A stretch of 64,000 nt of DNA from the NCBI GenBank assembly GCA_029204225.1, contig CM055111.1, positions 26,321,540-26,385,539 on the forward strand, written 5' to 3'. Each line of letters begins with the position of its first letter. The first letter of the stretch is position 1. Both the position numbers and the translations under genes were made by a program. Below, in pieces: positions 43,007-54,989 of this stretch. Source of the DNA: Diphasiastrum complanatum (Eukaryota; Streptophyta; Lycopodiopsida; Lycopodiales; Lycopodiaceae). A model generated the notes under the pieces. That model was given only the letters and a program-made list of their open reading frames with translations, had not been told where the DNA came from and ran no database searches.

Positions 43007-43120
43007 ATGACTTCCACTTATAGATGCTAGGTTCCTTGGCATTCATGACTTCCACTTATAGATGCTAGATTCCTTGGCATTCATGACTTGCACTTATAGA
43101 TACTCGGTTCCTTCTATGGT
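43007..43120 (+). repeat. 38-base tandem repeat, three units
   Basis: Units start ATGACTTCCACTTATAGATG at 43007 and 43045, and a diverged ATGACTTGCAC at 43083. Confidence 0.85.
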
Positions 43121-43604
43121 TCCTTTGTTGAGACTTGAGACTCCCTTTTTGCCATGATTAAGGCTGATGTGGTCATTGTGAGTGGTCAAGGACTTTAAGG
43201 ACATCTAGGAATGATATCTTTGCAAGGAGGCCATACTCCTAGAGCTCGAGAGCTCGAGTTTTGACCATGGTGCATTGAATTCCATAATTTTCCAATTAAG
43301 TGGTATGATTTGTATATTTGATGACACAGTGTTACAGTTTTCTTTTTTTTTGGTCGGAGGTGTAGCTGACAAATCAAGGCAAAAAGACATCAATAGATCT
43401 CATAAGGAAGAACAATACTTCAAACCAACTACATATAAATTGATGGTGAAGGATGTTTGTACCTTGTTATTAGTCTTTTCGGGGATCATCACACATACAT
43501 CACTGGTCAGGAGGCTTCAGGTGGGATCCAGGGACCAGCACCCAGCCCATCACGCTCAGTTTGGAACATGCTATCAACTCCAGAGTCAGCTGACCTTTTA
43601 GAAG
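43121..43604. other. Intergenic sequence left of the peroxidase duplication
   Basis: A plus-strand frame of 108 codons (43275-43601) shows no recognised motif. It contains two GAGCTCGAG phrases side by side at 43241-43258. Confidence 0.4.
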
Positions 43605-43990
43605 CCTTTTAACTCGAACTCACCTTAGCCTTCAGAAACTGAAAATATTATCATAACAAAGTACTTTGAGAAAACCATTCAAAATTTCCCGATTTTACTT
43701 TTATAGTTCTACGATTTATTGAATATGTTGTAGATATTTTGTAAAACCTTTTACTTTTAGATATGGACTCTTTGACAGCGTCATGAGTTGTAATCCCTTG
43801 ACTTGCTCTCCGAAGGTGAAGTTGACAGTTGACATTTTTGCAGGTGTATGAGGTGAATCCGTGCTCTTCTGGGACTCCATCAACAGCGCATCTTCTATCA
43901 CTGTACAAGGTTCCCTCCCTGCTAAGGAGGCATCACTTTTTCTGTACAATGACCATAGAAATGACAGTTAATTACTTAAACTATAAACAG
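43605..43990 (+). repeat. Peroxidase upstream flank, partner of the inverted copy at 14461-14790
   Basis: Its reverse complement matches 14461-14790 over nearly its whole length. It lies upstream of the peroxidase start at 44287, as expected if promoter and 5' coding part were duplicated together. Confidence 0.88.
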
Positions 43991-44286
43991 TAGAAGCTAA
44001 TGCAGTCGTGTTCCCAGTACTACGATATTCAATATAAGCCATAGCAAATCCTTCGGAAAGTCTGTGGTCTATTAGTTTCAGATCAAGAATTTGTAAGCTG
44101 GAAAGAAAGGAGGGACGAATCTTGTTCTCTTTAAGAACACGGAATCTCAGTCCAACGCAGTACAGCATTCAATTTCATACAGCGTACTCGGCTTAACGAC
44201 ATACATTGACATTAGATCGAATTGAGACTGCAATTCTGTCTTTCCCGCTACAAGTGAGCTGCCAGATCACAATTCTAATTTCTGAC
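43991..44286 (+). promoter_or_regulatory. Putative promoter and 5' region of the peroxidase gene
   Basis: No clear TATA box could be singled out. The frame upstream of the chosen start (from 44206) is open but lacks a signal-peptide-like beginning. Confidence 0.3.
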
Positions 44287-44924
44287 ATGGGTCATAATCA
44301 GTTCGGATTCATGACAGTCATAAGTATCATGATAGCAGTGAGTTGTGTCACAAAAGTGCTACCGATTCAAGGTCAGGGCCTTGTACCTCCTGTCCCTGGA
44401 TTGAAATATGGATTCTACAACTCCTCGTGTCCAAGCGCGGAGAACACTGTTAAAACAAGCATACAATCCTTTCTAAGGTCAAATGTATCACAGGCAGCAG
44501 GTGTTATACATCTGCTCTTCCATGACTGCTTTGTTCAGGTAGGATTTTAGTGGGGGGTCAAGTCTTCGCTTAAGTTTCTCATACCTGAAGTTAAAGGCAG
44601 AATGAAAGAGGTAGCTTGATCCTCGACGCGCATTATTGTGCTCATAGTATTCATGGTGGCAAATGCCTGCTTGTTGTAAGTGTGCGTGGTTTACTACTGT
44701 TTCTGCTCATAATATACTGCAGGGCTGTGATGGATCTGTACTTATAAATGACACGAACGGAGAACAAACTTCGATTCCAAACCTGACCCTACGACGGTCT
44801 GCTTTTGCTATAATCGATCTGATCAAGAGTCAATTGGAGTCGTCTCGTGTGCCGATATTCTTGCTCTAGCTGCCCGGGAATGTGTAAACCAGGTAAGTAA
44901 TTGCATTACACAAAAAAATAATTG

Positions 44925-44985
<61 letters not shown>

Positions 44986-45748
44986 ACCAATTTGTTTATG
45001 GGATCAGTCTGGAGGTCCGTTTTTCCAAATTCCAACCGGTAGGCGAGACAGTCTCAATTTTTCCAACAATGCCACGGTGTTAACAAACCTTCCAGCACCG
45101 ACATCCAATATATCACGGCTCATGGCCTTAATCAAACAGACCTTGCTGCTCTTTCAGGTACAACCAAACAATAATAATTTACGTACTAATACTTGTGGCT
45201 ACACCAGGACTCGACTCTCACTGCAGCACGGAGCTATCTTTTAAGCATAAATCGGACTGATGTCTGGGACTTTGATCTTGTATGCAGGAGCGCACACTGT
45301 TGGACTCTCACATTGTAGCTCCTTCAGCAATCGCCTTCGCCCAACTGTTGACCCAACGCTGAACTCAACATTGGCCACTAAGTTGCAGCAACTATGTCCC
45401 AACTCCTCCATCAATGCAATCACAAACTTGGACATCGTCACTCCCAACAGCTTTGACAATCAATACTTCACCAACAATCTGCAAGGCAACGTGCTCTTCA
45501 CATCAGATGCGGCTTTACTCAACGATACACAAACCAAATCAACGGTTCAATCACTCTCAAGCAGCAGTACCCAGTTTTCCAAACAATTTAGCATTTCTAT
45601 GATCAAAATGAGCATGATCAGTGTTCTGACTGGATCCGCAGGTAACATCCGCAAGGTCTGCTCTGTTCTGAATGCTACTGGCAGTAATGCAGCAACAACA
45701 ACGCTGGCAGAAATTATTGATGAATTTATGGAGATTGCCACTCTGTAG
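44287..45748 (+). pseudogene. Class III (secretory) peroxidase, four exons, two frameshift deletions
   Basis: Exons: 44287-44538, 44724-44892, 45008-45157 and 45288-45748; introns are GT-AG. The start at 44287 gives a hydrophobic signal peptide (FMTVISIMIAVSCVTKVL). Motifs: YNSSCPSAENTV, LLFHDCFVQ with the distal His, GCDGSVLINDTNG, SCADILALAARE, GGPFFQIPTGRRDS, proximal-His AHTVGLSHC, FDNQYFTNNLQG and GSAGNIRKVCS. The four-exon layout is the classic one of this family. Breaks: in exon 2, sequence before SCADILALA is deleted and the frame shifts, removing a conserved Cys; in exon 3 a second deletion shifts the frame before AHGLNQTDLAALSG. The distal catalytic Arg, four residues before the His, is His here. 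These enzymes oxidise phenolics with peroxide in the apoplast; this copy should not be active. Confidence 0.9.
44929..44984 (+). repeat. (CT)n microsatellite in peroxidase intron 2
   Basis: A CT run of about 56 bases close to the intron 2 acceptor at 45007, where it could serve as part of the pyrimidine tract. Confidence 0.96.
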
Positions 45749-45984
45749 AATACTTGATCCAAGTAATATCATAAAACACACAGCTAGTAACTAGCCTAAA
45801 TATATCGAGTATGAAATCTACAATGCTTTTCCACAACTAAGACATATACAACTACAATATATAGTTCTTATTGTATACGTGAGTTGTCTTTTTATGTTTT
45901 ATATATCACCTCGATGAATTTTGTGATGCTTAATCTTACAATGCCACTTATTAGAATTTACAGCTCTTGTTGAGTGACCTTGTG

Positions 45985-45986
<2 letters not shown>
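45749..45986 (+). other. Downstream region of the peroxidase gene
   Basis: AT-rich, probably 3' UTR. No clear AATAAA was seen. Confidence 0.4.

Positions 45987-46046
<60 letters not shown>
45987..46046 (+). repeat. (CT)n microsatellite
   Basis: A CT run of about 60 bases downstream of the peroxidase gene. Confidence 0.96.
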
Positions 46047-46049
<3 letters not shown>

Positions 46050-46518
46050 TACATGTACATGCACGTGAATCTTCGTGCCTTTAGACATGTACATTGTATA
46101 CACACATGGACACTTTACATATGGTGCACACAATGAAATTGCAAAATTATATGAAAGGACCTTGTGAAGGAAGTTCAAAAAATTAGATAAGAAGATAGCT
46201 TCAAATTTCACACTTGATAGTCTAGAACATCAAACAAAGGGATGCCTCATTTTCATGTCAAATTATATACATCACTAAGGAGGTAGCTAAAAAACATCAA
46301 TGTAGATATTAATGACGACACAATAAACATGAATAGGTCAATAATTTTGACAAGTGCATTATAACAAATGAACAAAAAGAGAAATTGAGAGAGGGAAGAC
46401 ATTGATAGAAATTGATAGGGATAATATGAGTTGAGCGATAATTGAGAGGGATAGTGAGAGAAATTGAGGAGACATAGTTTAAAGTGGAAGAGGGGGGGGT
46501 GGGAAGAGAGAGAGAGAG
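46047..46518. other. Intergenic sequence between peroxidase and LTR
   Basis: Purine-rich GAGAGG phrases accumulate towards 46450-46518, including GAGGGGGGGGTGGGAAGAGA just before the LTR start. Such a tract could be a polypurine tract, but a coding region before it is missing. Confidence 0.4.
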
Positions 46519-46991
46519 TGTTACGTCCATGTCCTGTATAAGGGAATCGGAATAATTCCTGACATGCATAGCCGGTCACTCCAAGTATATATGGTTATTG
46601 GTTATGCCTCGTCATTCCGGGTTTAGCATGTAAAGTATTAATAATCAGATGATGGCCCAAACCTATAATTGGACATAGGAGCACTTGCATGGTGTCTGAC
46701 TGCTATAATGCAAGAATAGGAGGTTAATTGCTAATATAGGCTGCATGCAGGGGATCTTAAGGGGAATATTCTCTCTTTGGAGAGAGAATACTTACCATGG
46801 AAACTTGCCCATCTCCCTATTGGAAATTCAGTTTCTTTAGCCAGGATTCCTCTGATCTCTTGCATTCATTCATGGCTTGTGGGCTAGGTCCAGGAGAGAT
46901 CTAGGATTGGATGGGTGGTTTTGCTCCACAAGTGTCCTTTTGGTTGTTTTGCAACAAGATCTAGTCAGATCTTCATAAGGCGATTTTTACA
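46519..46991 (+). mobile_element. Probable LTR preceding a Met-type primer site
   Basis: It starts TGTTACGTCC and ends TTTTTACA at 46991, with one base before the primer site. TATATATGG near 46588 may be a TATA box. Its partner LTR was not found within the window. Confidence 0.5.
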
Positions 46992-46992
46992 G

Positions 46993-47004
46993 TGGTATCA
47001 GAGC
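46993..47004 (+). other. Primer binding site (initiator-Met tRNA)
   Basis: The plus strand reads TGGTATCAGAGC, the canonical plant retrotransposon primer site, immediately 3' of the probable LTR. Confidence 0.85.
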
Positions 47005-48119
47005 TATGGATTTGCATTAATTGGAAGGTGGAGCTACTTCTTGTATTTTCTCAGTTTTTGTGGATTTCTCCTTGCATGTTACTTCCAGGTGGTGGAATTG
47101 ATCTCCAAGTAGGTGGCTTCTCTGAATTTGGTGTACTTTCAGCCTAAAGATCATAATTATGGATTTTCTCCATAGTTTTTGATGAAATCAAAGGATTTTT
47201 TTTGGTTTTAGTGAATTTTTCACCCTAAATTGAAGTTTTTTGCTTGGAATTGATCATAGGTACTGATGCAGTACATTTTCAAAATTGTACTTGCTGTTTT
47301 ACAGTCATTAATCCTAATGATTGCATGATGTTTGAATAGTCAAAAGGATGATTAGATAGTGATTTTGGACCAAAAACTGGGGTTTTTGGGCTAGAAATGG
47401 GCTATAGAATCCATATTTGACTGAAATTAGAACTTGTAGTGCTTGCATGTAATGGATTTATAGGGATTTGGATCTGATTGCACTTATTTGTGGATTTATC
47501 CCACAAATTTTGGTCAAAATTGGTCAAAAATCATGGTTTTTTGATGTTTTTTGGACTAATTTTGTGGTAGATCTCAAAATTCATAGCCAATATTTTGCAT
47601 GCACGTTTTTAAAGGTGAAATGAAGTTGTCCTAAGGCTGTCATGAAGTTTGGTTAGGATTGGACACCATTAGGGGGCTCAAAACATCAAAAAATAGTGTA
47701 TTTTTGGTGATTCTTGGGCATGAATACCTACCAAATGGGGGTTTGAACCTGTTGGTTCTCATTACAAGCTTAAAGATATGATTTAAAGACACCATCATGT
47801 TGAAGTTTTGCTTGTTGAAGGAGGCCAAAAATGCATTTTTTGCATAATCTGAGCTTATGATTGCTTGCTGGACCTGTTAGAAGCCTCTATGCCTCTCTAA
47901 TGAACCTTAGTAGAGTGCTTGTAACCTCTAATTGGATGCTTATTGGGCTAGAGTTGGATTTTTTATGATACCACCTACAAAAAGTGTGCCCTCCTACTTG
48001 ATTTTCTGTCATTTCTAGCTCGCACGTGTGAAGCCTAGGTGGCAGGGTGATGTGGCAAGTGCCTTGTAGACCCACTCTTCCTCCATACTGTTTTAACCAG
48101 AGATTTTAGGCTGAAAAGT
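47005..48119 (+). other. Non-coding interior of the 46.5-kb retroelement
   Basis: After the primer site there is no gag start or other coding motif for at least 1.1 kb. T- and G-rich phrases such as GGTTTTTGGG recur. This fits a non-autonomous element with a non-coding interior. Confidence 0.45.
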
Positions 48120-51100
48120 AGTACACAAGCATTCCTTGACTACAATCTATAAAGGGAAGCAAATTTCTCATAAGTAAACAATTACTTAATGAATAATGCC
48201 TGGAAGATTCACACAATTTTAGACATGTACACAAATTTAGAGTTCAAATAACAGATCTAAATGTTTGACTCAACCAATCGATCAAGAATTACTCACTATC
48301 TTAAGAATCATCATATTTCCATATAATCATCTACTGACTTTTAAGTATCAGTTTATGATCCGTCAATCATAAACATTTAGAATCTTATGATTCGTCAATC
48401 ATAATTTATCGGATTCCAAAACCATACTTAATCATTTAGAGATACTAGAGTATATGCACAACATACCACTTAGGAAATATAAGAAACATCCTGAAATTTT
48501 TTCCACAAGGAAAATTACTAGATTCCAAGAATATTCTTCCAACTCGATTTTTAACCAAATTATGAGTTCCAAATTCTACAATCAACCTAGTAATTAAAGG
48601 CCATTATAACATATGTCTTTAACAATATAAACTTTATACAATCACCTAGAACCACATCTAAAAACTACAAAGTTCTACTGAATTCAACTTGGACATTAGT
48701 TAGACTCTATCATCCAATATGAGCTCACTCGGATATAGTCAATAACTTAAGATATTCCTCCTTAAAAAATATTCTATGCACACAATTCTCATAGATGAAT
48801 CTAGATGACTCACAATCATGTGTCTTATAAGAAATATAGATCAAAATAAATAGTTCCTGGTGAATTCTCTTCACACTGCTTATTTATCCAATTAACTTCT
48901 AATCAGGAGTAATTCAATTACCCAAGTCAATTGCAAATGATTCAAAAATCTTAAATGTCTAGGTATCAAATTCATATATTCCGAAATAATACCACATTAA
49001 GATCCACATCCAGACCATCAATAAGTTAATGAATTATCTTTTCAATAGAAAGAGACATTAACCTGCAAGTAATTGTTCCTCACATTACTTGTTCACATGT
49101 TTATGCACACTGACTAGTTTAAGTATACAATATAAACTCAGTAAAAACAAATAGTAGATCCACAAGATTTAGGTGTACATAAGCAACATATCCAACTATG
49201 TTCCTATACATAAACATAGGCTATAAATATTTGGGTTTAGGAAACCTAAATTCCGAGCCATATTTAAAAATCTTATATGGAAGTACATTTTCATATAACT
49301 ATAACAGTCCTTCAGAATAGAGTTCTACACTCTAGAGGAAATTATATGAATTTCAATCCAATTGTCATGTATTAAGAAAGTTCTAAAGAGTAGAGGTCTA
49401 ATATAATAGAGAAATAGATTTAAGGGCTTCCATATTTTGTAATTAATGAGATACCATTTAGGATCAATATATATCTCATAATTCCCAAATTACCCTAAAC
49501 AAAAACCAATAAACTCTGTTAGTATTACCATTACAACAATCACTGACCATTGGTCTATAGATCATTCTACCCAAGAAATCCCCTTTAGAATCACTGATGT
49601 CCCATACCACCAGCTTATCCTCCAAGAATCCTCTACATTTAGATCTGTATGGCCCAAAAAGTCAAAAAGACTATTTGGATATCCTATACCCAGAATATAG
49701 GATCAAATTCACAACCAATTCCAGGAGATAATCCTAACAATTAAAATCCCTCATGCTCCTTTAGTGTTACTAAAAAAACACCATGTCACATTGTACCAAA
49801 CATGGACAAAATTGAATGTATCATTCAAGTAAGAATTGATATGCCATAATTGTATTCACTAACCCAAAAAAAAACATAGATTTTAACAAAACCGAATACC
49901 ATACTGACTTAGATATCCCATATCTATTTCAGAATCAGTAAAAAGAACTTAATTCTTTTATCAGGTTAGAACTCTCTTACAATTATTAAGAGAAATACTC
50001 AATAACAGGAAAGAATCCAAATTACTAGATTCATGTATGGAACACCTTCCATCTGCTTTACTTTGCAAGATCCAGATCAAATTGCAAAACAGAGATGGTT
50101 CCATAAATAAATTATCAATCTTGCCACTACTTTTCCTTTAGAATCATCGATTTCTCAAAATTTTAATTCACACTGGGGAAAAGGAATCCAAATTCCCAGA
50201 GGCAGTCTTCTTAAATAATTCCCAATTTTATTCTCACTTGCAATTAGTTGTACTTCAGGAATTGAATGTAAATCAAATAATTGGATCACTAAGACCACCA
50301 ATCATCTACATCTTAGACTTCCACTTTTTCCCCCCTTCCAAAAATGACCCCAAATTTGTACTAGGAAAATGTTCAATTTGGTATCAATAACTTTAACTAC
50401 TAATTAACCTGACAATTTAGATTGTTCAATCATTAAGTGCCGCACTTAAATCATGGCAAATCCCCTTATGGATCAGCATAGAAACTGTAACAACTAGATT
50501 TACATTATTCTTGGTCTTTATTGATCCCTAAAACAAGAAATGCTCCTTAATTGACAGATTCACAAAATTTTCAACTAAAAGTGAAGGATAGAATGACCTT
50601 ATAGAACAGACCAATTCCATCACATTAAGATCATTCACTTTATAATTCATTTTTGTTTGATTGATATCCAATGAATTTGAACAAATTGAAAACATCCATG
50701 GTTTCTTCAAATTTTACATAAACTGGGATTTTCAAATTCCATTCAATATGGACCTAAACTGTGAAAATTGATCAAACATCGACTTGACACTTTCACAATT
50801 ACCATCACATATTGGAACAATTTCGAAACATCCAGCATGCTTCAGACATGACATGCAGTGATTTCAATTAAAAAAATCAATTTTTACGTAAATTGCCAAG
50901 AAACTGGGAATATTAGCACTAGGATTTTCGAATCCTTTCGAAATGAACCAACTGTGAATATTGATTAAGAAGATCGATCTATCAAATTCACAAGCACTGT
51001 CACATATCGAAATTATTTCGAAACAATCTGCATGCAACAAACTCGACATGCATTGACTTTTTCGAAAAAAAAAAATGAGGCCTAATGGAAGAAGTTGAAA
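48120..51100 (+). repeat. Long non-coding dispersed repeat, copy 1
   Basis: This AT-rich stretch, almost without open frames, aligns with 59157 onward. Shared phrases include ATCAAGAATTACTCA, GATCCGTCAATCATAAACAT, TTTAACAATATAAACTTTAT, ACAGTCCTTCAGAA and GATGTCCCATACCACCAG. Alignment is clear to about 49.7 kb and uncertain beyond. Within it, about 50700-50875 and 50876-51065 look like a diverged tandem pair (ACTGTGAAAATTGAT near 50758 and ACTGTGAATATTGAT near 50950). It may be the interior of a large non-autonomous LTR element. Confidence 0.7.
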
Positions 51101-51229
51101 GAGGCCACTTAGGCCACATCGTCCTCACCACATCCACAAAATCCCATACTAGATGGCTCATCCTTTGGTGGACCCTTTTTCTAGAATGTTGGCACTAGAA
51201 GTCGTGTGAGGGAGGGTGGGAGGGAGACC

Positions 51230-51251
51230 GGGGGGGGGGGGGGGGGGGGGG
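51230..51251 (+). repeat. Poly-G run (22 G)
   Basis: Twenty-two consecutive G preceded by GGGAGGGTGGGAGGG, so the plus strand could form a G-quadruplex. It may be length-variable or affected by sequencing error. Confidence 0.9.
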
Positions 51252-51943
51252 TGTGAAAAATTGCCTACATTGGCAAATCTAGCCACGTAGAATATTGTAC
51301 ATTTTGTCAATATTGTTTGTTGGTTACTTGAATGGCCAAAGTGCCACTTGTACATACACACCTAAAGTATGGTTACCACGAGTCAAGAGGAGTGGTTGTG
51401 TCTATTTGGTAGTGATTCCTACTTTGTAGGATCTAGACCATGATTTATGATGAGATTTGTACCTACCATGCACCTACCAAGCATGACTCTTGGATCTAGA
51501 CTAGGGTTTTCACATTAGGGCAAGAAAGTGGAGTCTACTTCCTTATTACATGCTGGATTTTCACCTAACTTTGCAAAGGAAGTGTGTTTTACTATGTATT
51601 TCCATTCTCCATAGTGAGAAGATAGAAACTTTTTGGAGCCTCAAGGAGAAACTCGAGTTTCCTCTCATTGTATGGTGATTACTCTATTTTTCCAATGAAA
51701 CCCAGCTTTGGCACTTTGTAAACACTGTCTACAGGCCGTACTACAGCCTTATTTCCACACGTGTGGAGTTGGATTAGACTATTTGATCAATGCTTTGATT
51801 GTCTCTACTTATTTCCTATCAAGCTGCTAAACTAGATCTTGTTTTCTGATGACTAGTTTCTGATAGATTGTTTAACAAGCATACAATCACCTTGTGGATC
51901 ATTCAAAGATCCATTTATGGTCCTTAGTATTGTACTTTTCACA
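51252..51943. other. Intergenic or LTR-like sequence, no gene
   Basis: It contains CCACACGTGTGG at 51756-51767. The end TTGTACTTTTCACAG before the G-rich tract resembles an LTR end, but no primer site follows. Confidence 0.35.
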
Positions 51944-51973
51944 GGGGGGAGGGGTAGGGGTGGGGGGGGGGGG
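51944..51973 (+). repeat. G-rich tract with potential quadruplex
   Basis: Five G-runs in 30 bases, the last of 12 G (51962-51973). Confidence 0.9.
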
Positions 51974-51981
51974 TTACCCTC

Positions 51982-52320
51982 ATGATCTGGGAGAAGTACC
52001 CTTATGAGAGTACAATGTCATATGGCGGTAGAGGTAGAGGCAAAATTCTCAACCAACCTACTAAAGTAATCAGTCTGAGTGACTTGTTGAGCCCTCAGTC
52101 AATCCTGTTAGCTGATGCCACGCCCCGAGGTGTCGATGCAGTGCCTCACCACTCAAAAGGACTTCTAGAGACAATGTTGAGAGTCGAGTCTAAGAGAACG
52201 AGAACTACTAGTGCTAGGCTAAGTTGTACATTTTGTGAGCCCCATGGTAATTCCCAAAAGATGGAAAACCATGCGAGAGCTAGCAATTTGGGCCCTTTCA
52301 AACTTGAGATGTATTTCTAA
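51982..52320 (+). CDS. Hypothetical ORF, 112 codons, possibly retroelement gag debris
   Basis: It starts MIWEKYPYESTMSYGGRGRG and has one CTFCEPHGN phrase with two Cys and a His, which may be a broken zinc knuckle. There is no other recognisable feature. Downstream, 52320-52400 has near-repeated TTAATATGTGTAAGTTA phrases. Confidence 0.2.
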   Translation: MIWEKYPYESTMSYGGRGRGKILNQPTKVISLSDLLSPQSILLADATPRGVDAVPHHSKGLLETMLRVESKRTRTTSARLSCTFCEPHGNSQKMENHARASNLGPFKLEMYF

Positions 52321-53460
52321 TAAAGAGGCCTCTTAATAATGAGTAAGTTACGGGATGGCCTCCTTAATATGTGTAAGTTAAGAGGTGACTTTCTTAATAT
52401 GTGAAAATCAAGATGTAGAACCCAAGATGTTATAGAATGGGGTTCACCCACTCGTGAGTATATAGAGGAGTCTCCTCTAGGAGTTTCCAAAGCATATGAT
52501 TTGTAAGGAGATGTTGTTGCTTTGTTAATTGAAGATCCTACCATTTGCATTTTATTTTATGCTCCATCTTCATGCATTCAATTTGGGTACTTGTTTATCT
52601 TGTTGATTCTTCCTTCTTTCAGGTTTGGTTTTGTGATTAACATCAGATAGATGTGTAGGGCTTAGTGGCAGATCATAACCATTCAGATTTGATCTTACTT
52701 TGTGATTGACTCCCTGAGGAGTTTTTATTACAAATGTTGAGTGATATGTCAGAAATGGTGAACTCCTGGAACTTTGCAACAACACGAACACGAAGCAAAG
52801 GTCGAAGAGAACAATTTGTGAAAGTCAACGTGCCTTGACTCGAAGGACGAATGATTCATGAATCATTCGTGAATCGTAAACATACCTCCAGGACCGCAAC
52901 CGCAAAGGGATGCAAAACGAAAGGTTACGAAAGAAACGAAAAGAACGAAAGCAAACGAAAGAAACAAAACAAACGAAGGGAAATCTTTCGTGCTGCCAGC
53001 TGGCAACTCAACGGGCTTGGAGTCGTAGACTTCACGCCCAGCTGAAACGAGTGGCAACGATGGAGAGTAACTGATTAGTTGATTAGCCTTAACTAGTCTT
53101 GTGATTCTGCGTTTAGCTATCTTGTAAAATCCACACAGTGGAGATATAAACTATCATTTTTGGATCATAAATATAGAAGAGAATAGACAGAATTTCTGTA
53201 AGAGACAGAGAGAGACATAGCGAGTAGAGCAGAAAAGAAAAATACTAGAAACGAAAGAGTTGTGCATGAAAGTCTGCCAACAAGCAGAACACAGCGAAAG
53301 AGCAGAGTGTCATTCCGCCAACAAGCGAGACACTGACGATCTCACTCTAAACATTAAACTCATAATACAGTTGCTCTATTTTTGTGCATCTCCTTGTCTT
53401 GTGTCGTTTGTCTTGATTGCTAGAATAGAATGTGTTCTGTGATGTGCAGTTGCGTGTCTA
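52321..53460. other. Unassigned sequence with a perfect palindrome and CGAAA-rich stretch
   Basis: 52848-52869 is a perfect 22-base palindrome built on CGAATGATTCA and its complement. It is followed at 52915-52985 by recurring CGAAAG and CGAAAA. A TGTTGAGTG near 52736 might open an LTR, but no far end was found. No gene was recognised. Confidence 0.45.
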
Positions 53461-54066
53461 GGTTCCTGTGAAGCTTCCGCGCAATAGAAAATTGAAAGAC
53501 ACAAAATGATTCTCGAATACAAAAATGAAAATGAAATAAAAAAAGAAACAGTTTTGTGACATGATATTTATAATAAACACTTTGTAGGATTTTGCAGTTC
53601 TTAGTTAGATTTAGTTTTGCTGATCTGGTGATTTCAGTAGGATTAGATTCATTTTTATTCATTGTTTCTTGTTTAGATTGAATTAATAATAATCTACATT
53701 TTGTAAGAAACCAAAGAAGATCTGAAAAAGATTGTAGAACGTAGATATATGAGTCTTGATAGATCATAGATTTGAGTTGAGCTTCCATTATCAATAAAGG
53801 ATCGAGATGAGGCCATAGATGTGTCAAGCTGCTTGCATTCATCTTTTTCACAAGCACGCATTCCATCTTTTCTCTAAGATTGAAATTGCATCACACCACC
53901 ATCATCCGACATTCAAGCAAACAATAGCCCAACCACTATCTAACGTCTCTTGAAACCAATCTTCCAGTGACACATCCCTATCATACACCATTTTAGGAGG
54001 CAAAAGAATATTTTGAATTACATCCGATGACAGACATCTCCTTTGTATCTGCCATTCCACCACATT
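53461..54066. other. Unassigned AT-rich sequence
   Basis: The longest open frame (minus, 148 codons, 53420-53866) has no recognisable motif and looks like chance. Confidence 0.4.
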
Positions 54067-54200
54067 CAATCGCATTTGCCCTTGAATTGCTCTAGGCTGC
54101 ATTCCAACCGCAGTTGCATTGCATTCAATCGCAATCAACCGCATCTGCCCTTGCACTGCTCTAGACGACATTCCAACCGCACTTGCATCACAATACAACC
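54067..54200 (+). repeat. 69-base tandem repeat, two units
   Basis: TGCCCTTG starts at 54077 and 54146, with GCTCTAG and CATTCCAACCGCA at matching offsets. Shorter CATCCGACG phrases recur at 54300-54425. Confidence 0.75.
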
Positions 54201-54604
54201 ATAGTAGACCACACCTGCACCACAAGGGAGATGCAGCATGATCCTCTAAATTGTCATCGACGAACAGACTTAAAAAAAACTACATCCAATTTATAACTGA
54301 CGGTGCATCCAAATCCGAGAATTCAATGTTGCATCCGACGATCCGAACCGACAATTGCATCCGACAAGTTTAGGTCCGACGTTGCATCTGACGATTTTGT
54401 ATCCGACGTGCATCTGACGACTACTTCCGAGTTCTTGTTTCATAAGTCTAATTCTGATTTACACCTATGTCTGATGTCATTCGAGAAGAAGACTAGGAGT
54501 TCGATGATGAGGACCATAAAGAGAAAAGAGCTCACCGCATTTTTAATGAAAATCGTCCAAGTGAGATGAGAGATTTAGACCAAGTCTGAAAATCTCAATT
54601 CGAG

Positions 54605-54989
54605 TTGATGAATCAACAACATCAACAACAAATGGAAAAACTCAACAAAGAGTTTCAACAAGGCTTAAAGTCGATTCAAAGTCAGTTGGCAGGGCAATTG
54701 CCATCTGGTAACACTATCCATAGGCATGAAAACACCTGGTGCCCACAATGTGGTGGTGCACATACCAGTAATGAGTATCCATTACATAGACCATATGAAA
54801 CACAACATTGTATACTTTGTGACACCACAACCCACACCACATCAAGAGAACTTATTGCAAGATATTGATGTCACTTATCCGGAGTTGTGGGAGCTATATT
54901 CTGATTGGGAAGTTGGCTATCATGTGCACTACAAAAATGTTGCCCGCTCCTTCCATCCAATAGGAAAATTACAAATGTACATTTCCTAG
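54605..54989 (+). mobile_element. Retroelement gag-like fragment with zinc-binding Cys/His pairs
   Basis: The frame reads MMNQQHQQQMEKLNKEFQQG, then WCPQCGGAHTSNEYPLH and HCILCDTTTHTT, two CxxC...H pairs typical of retroelement gag nucleocapsid. A second frame continues with ELWELYSDWEVGYHV. It is followed by a Copia RT/RNase H relic that does not obviously belong to the same element. Confidence 0.55.

Noticed and set aside
53420-53866. 148-codon minus-strand open frame
   Set aside because: No recognisable motif; irregular composition with a hydrophobic, Phe-rich stretch that looks like chance.
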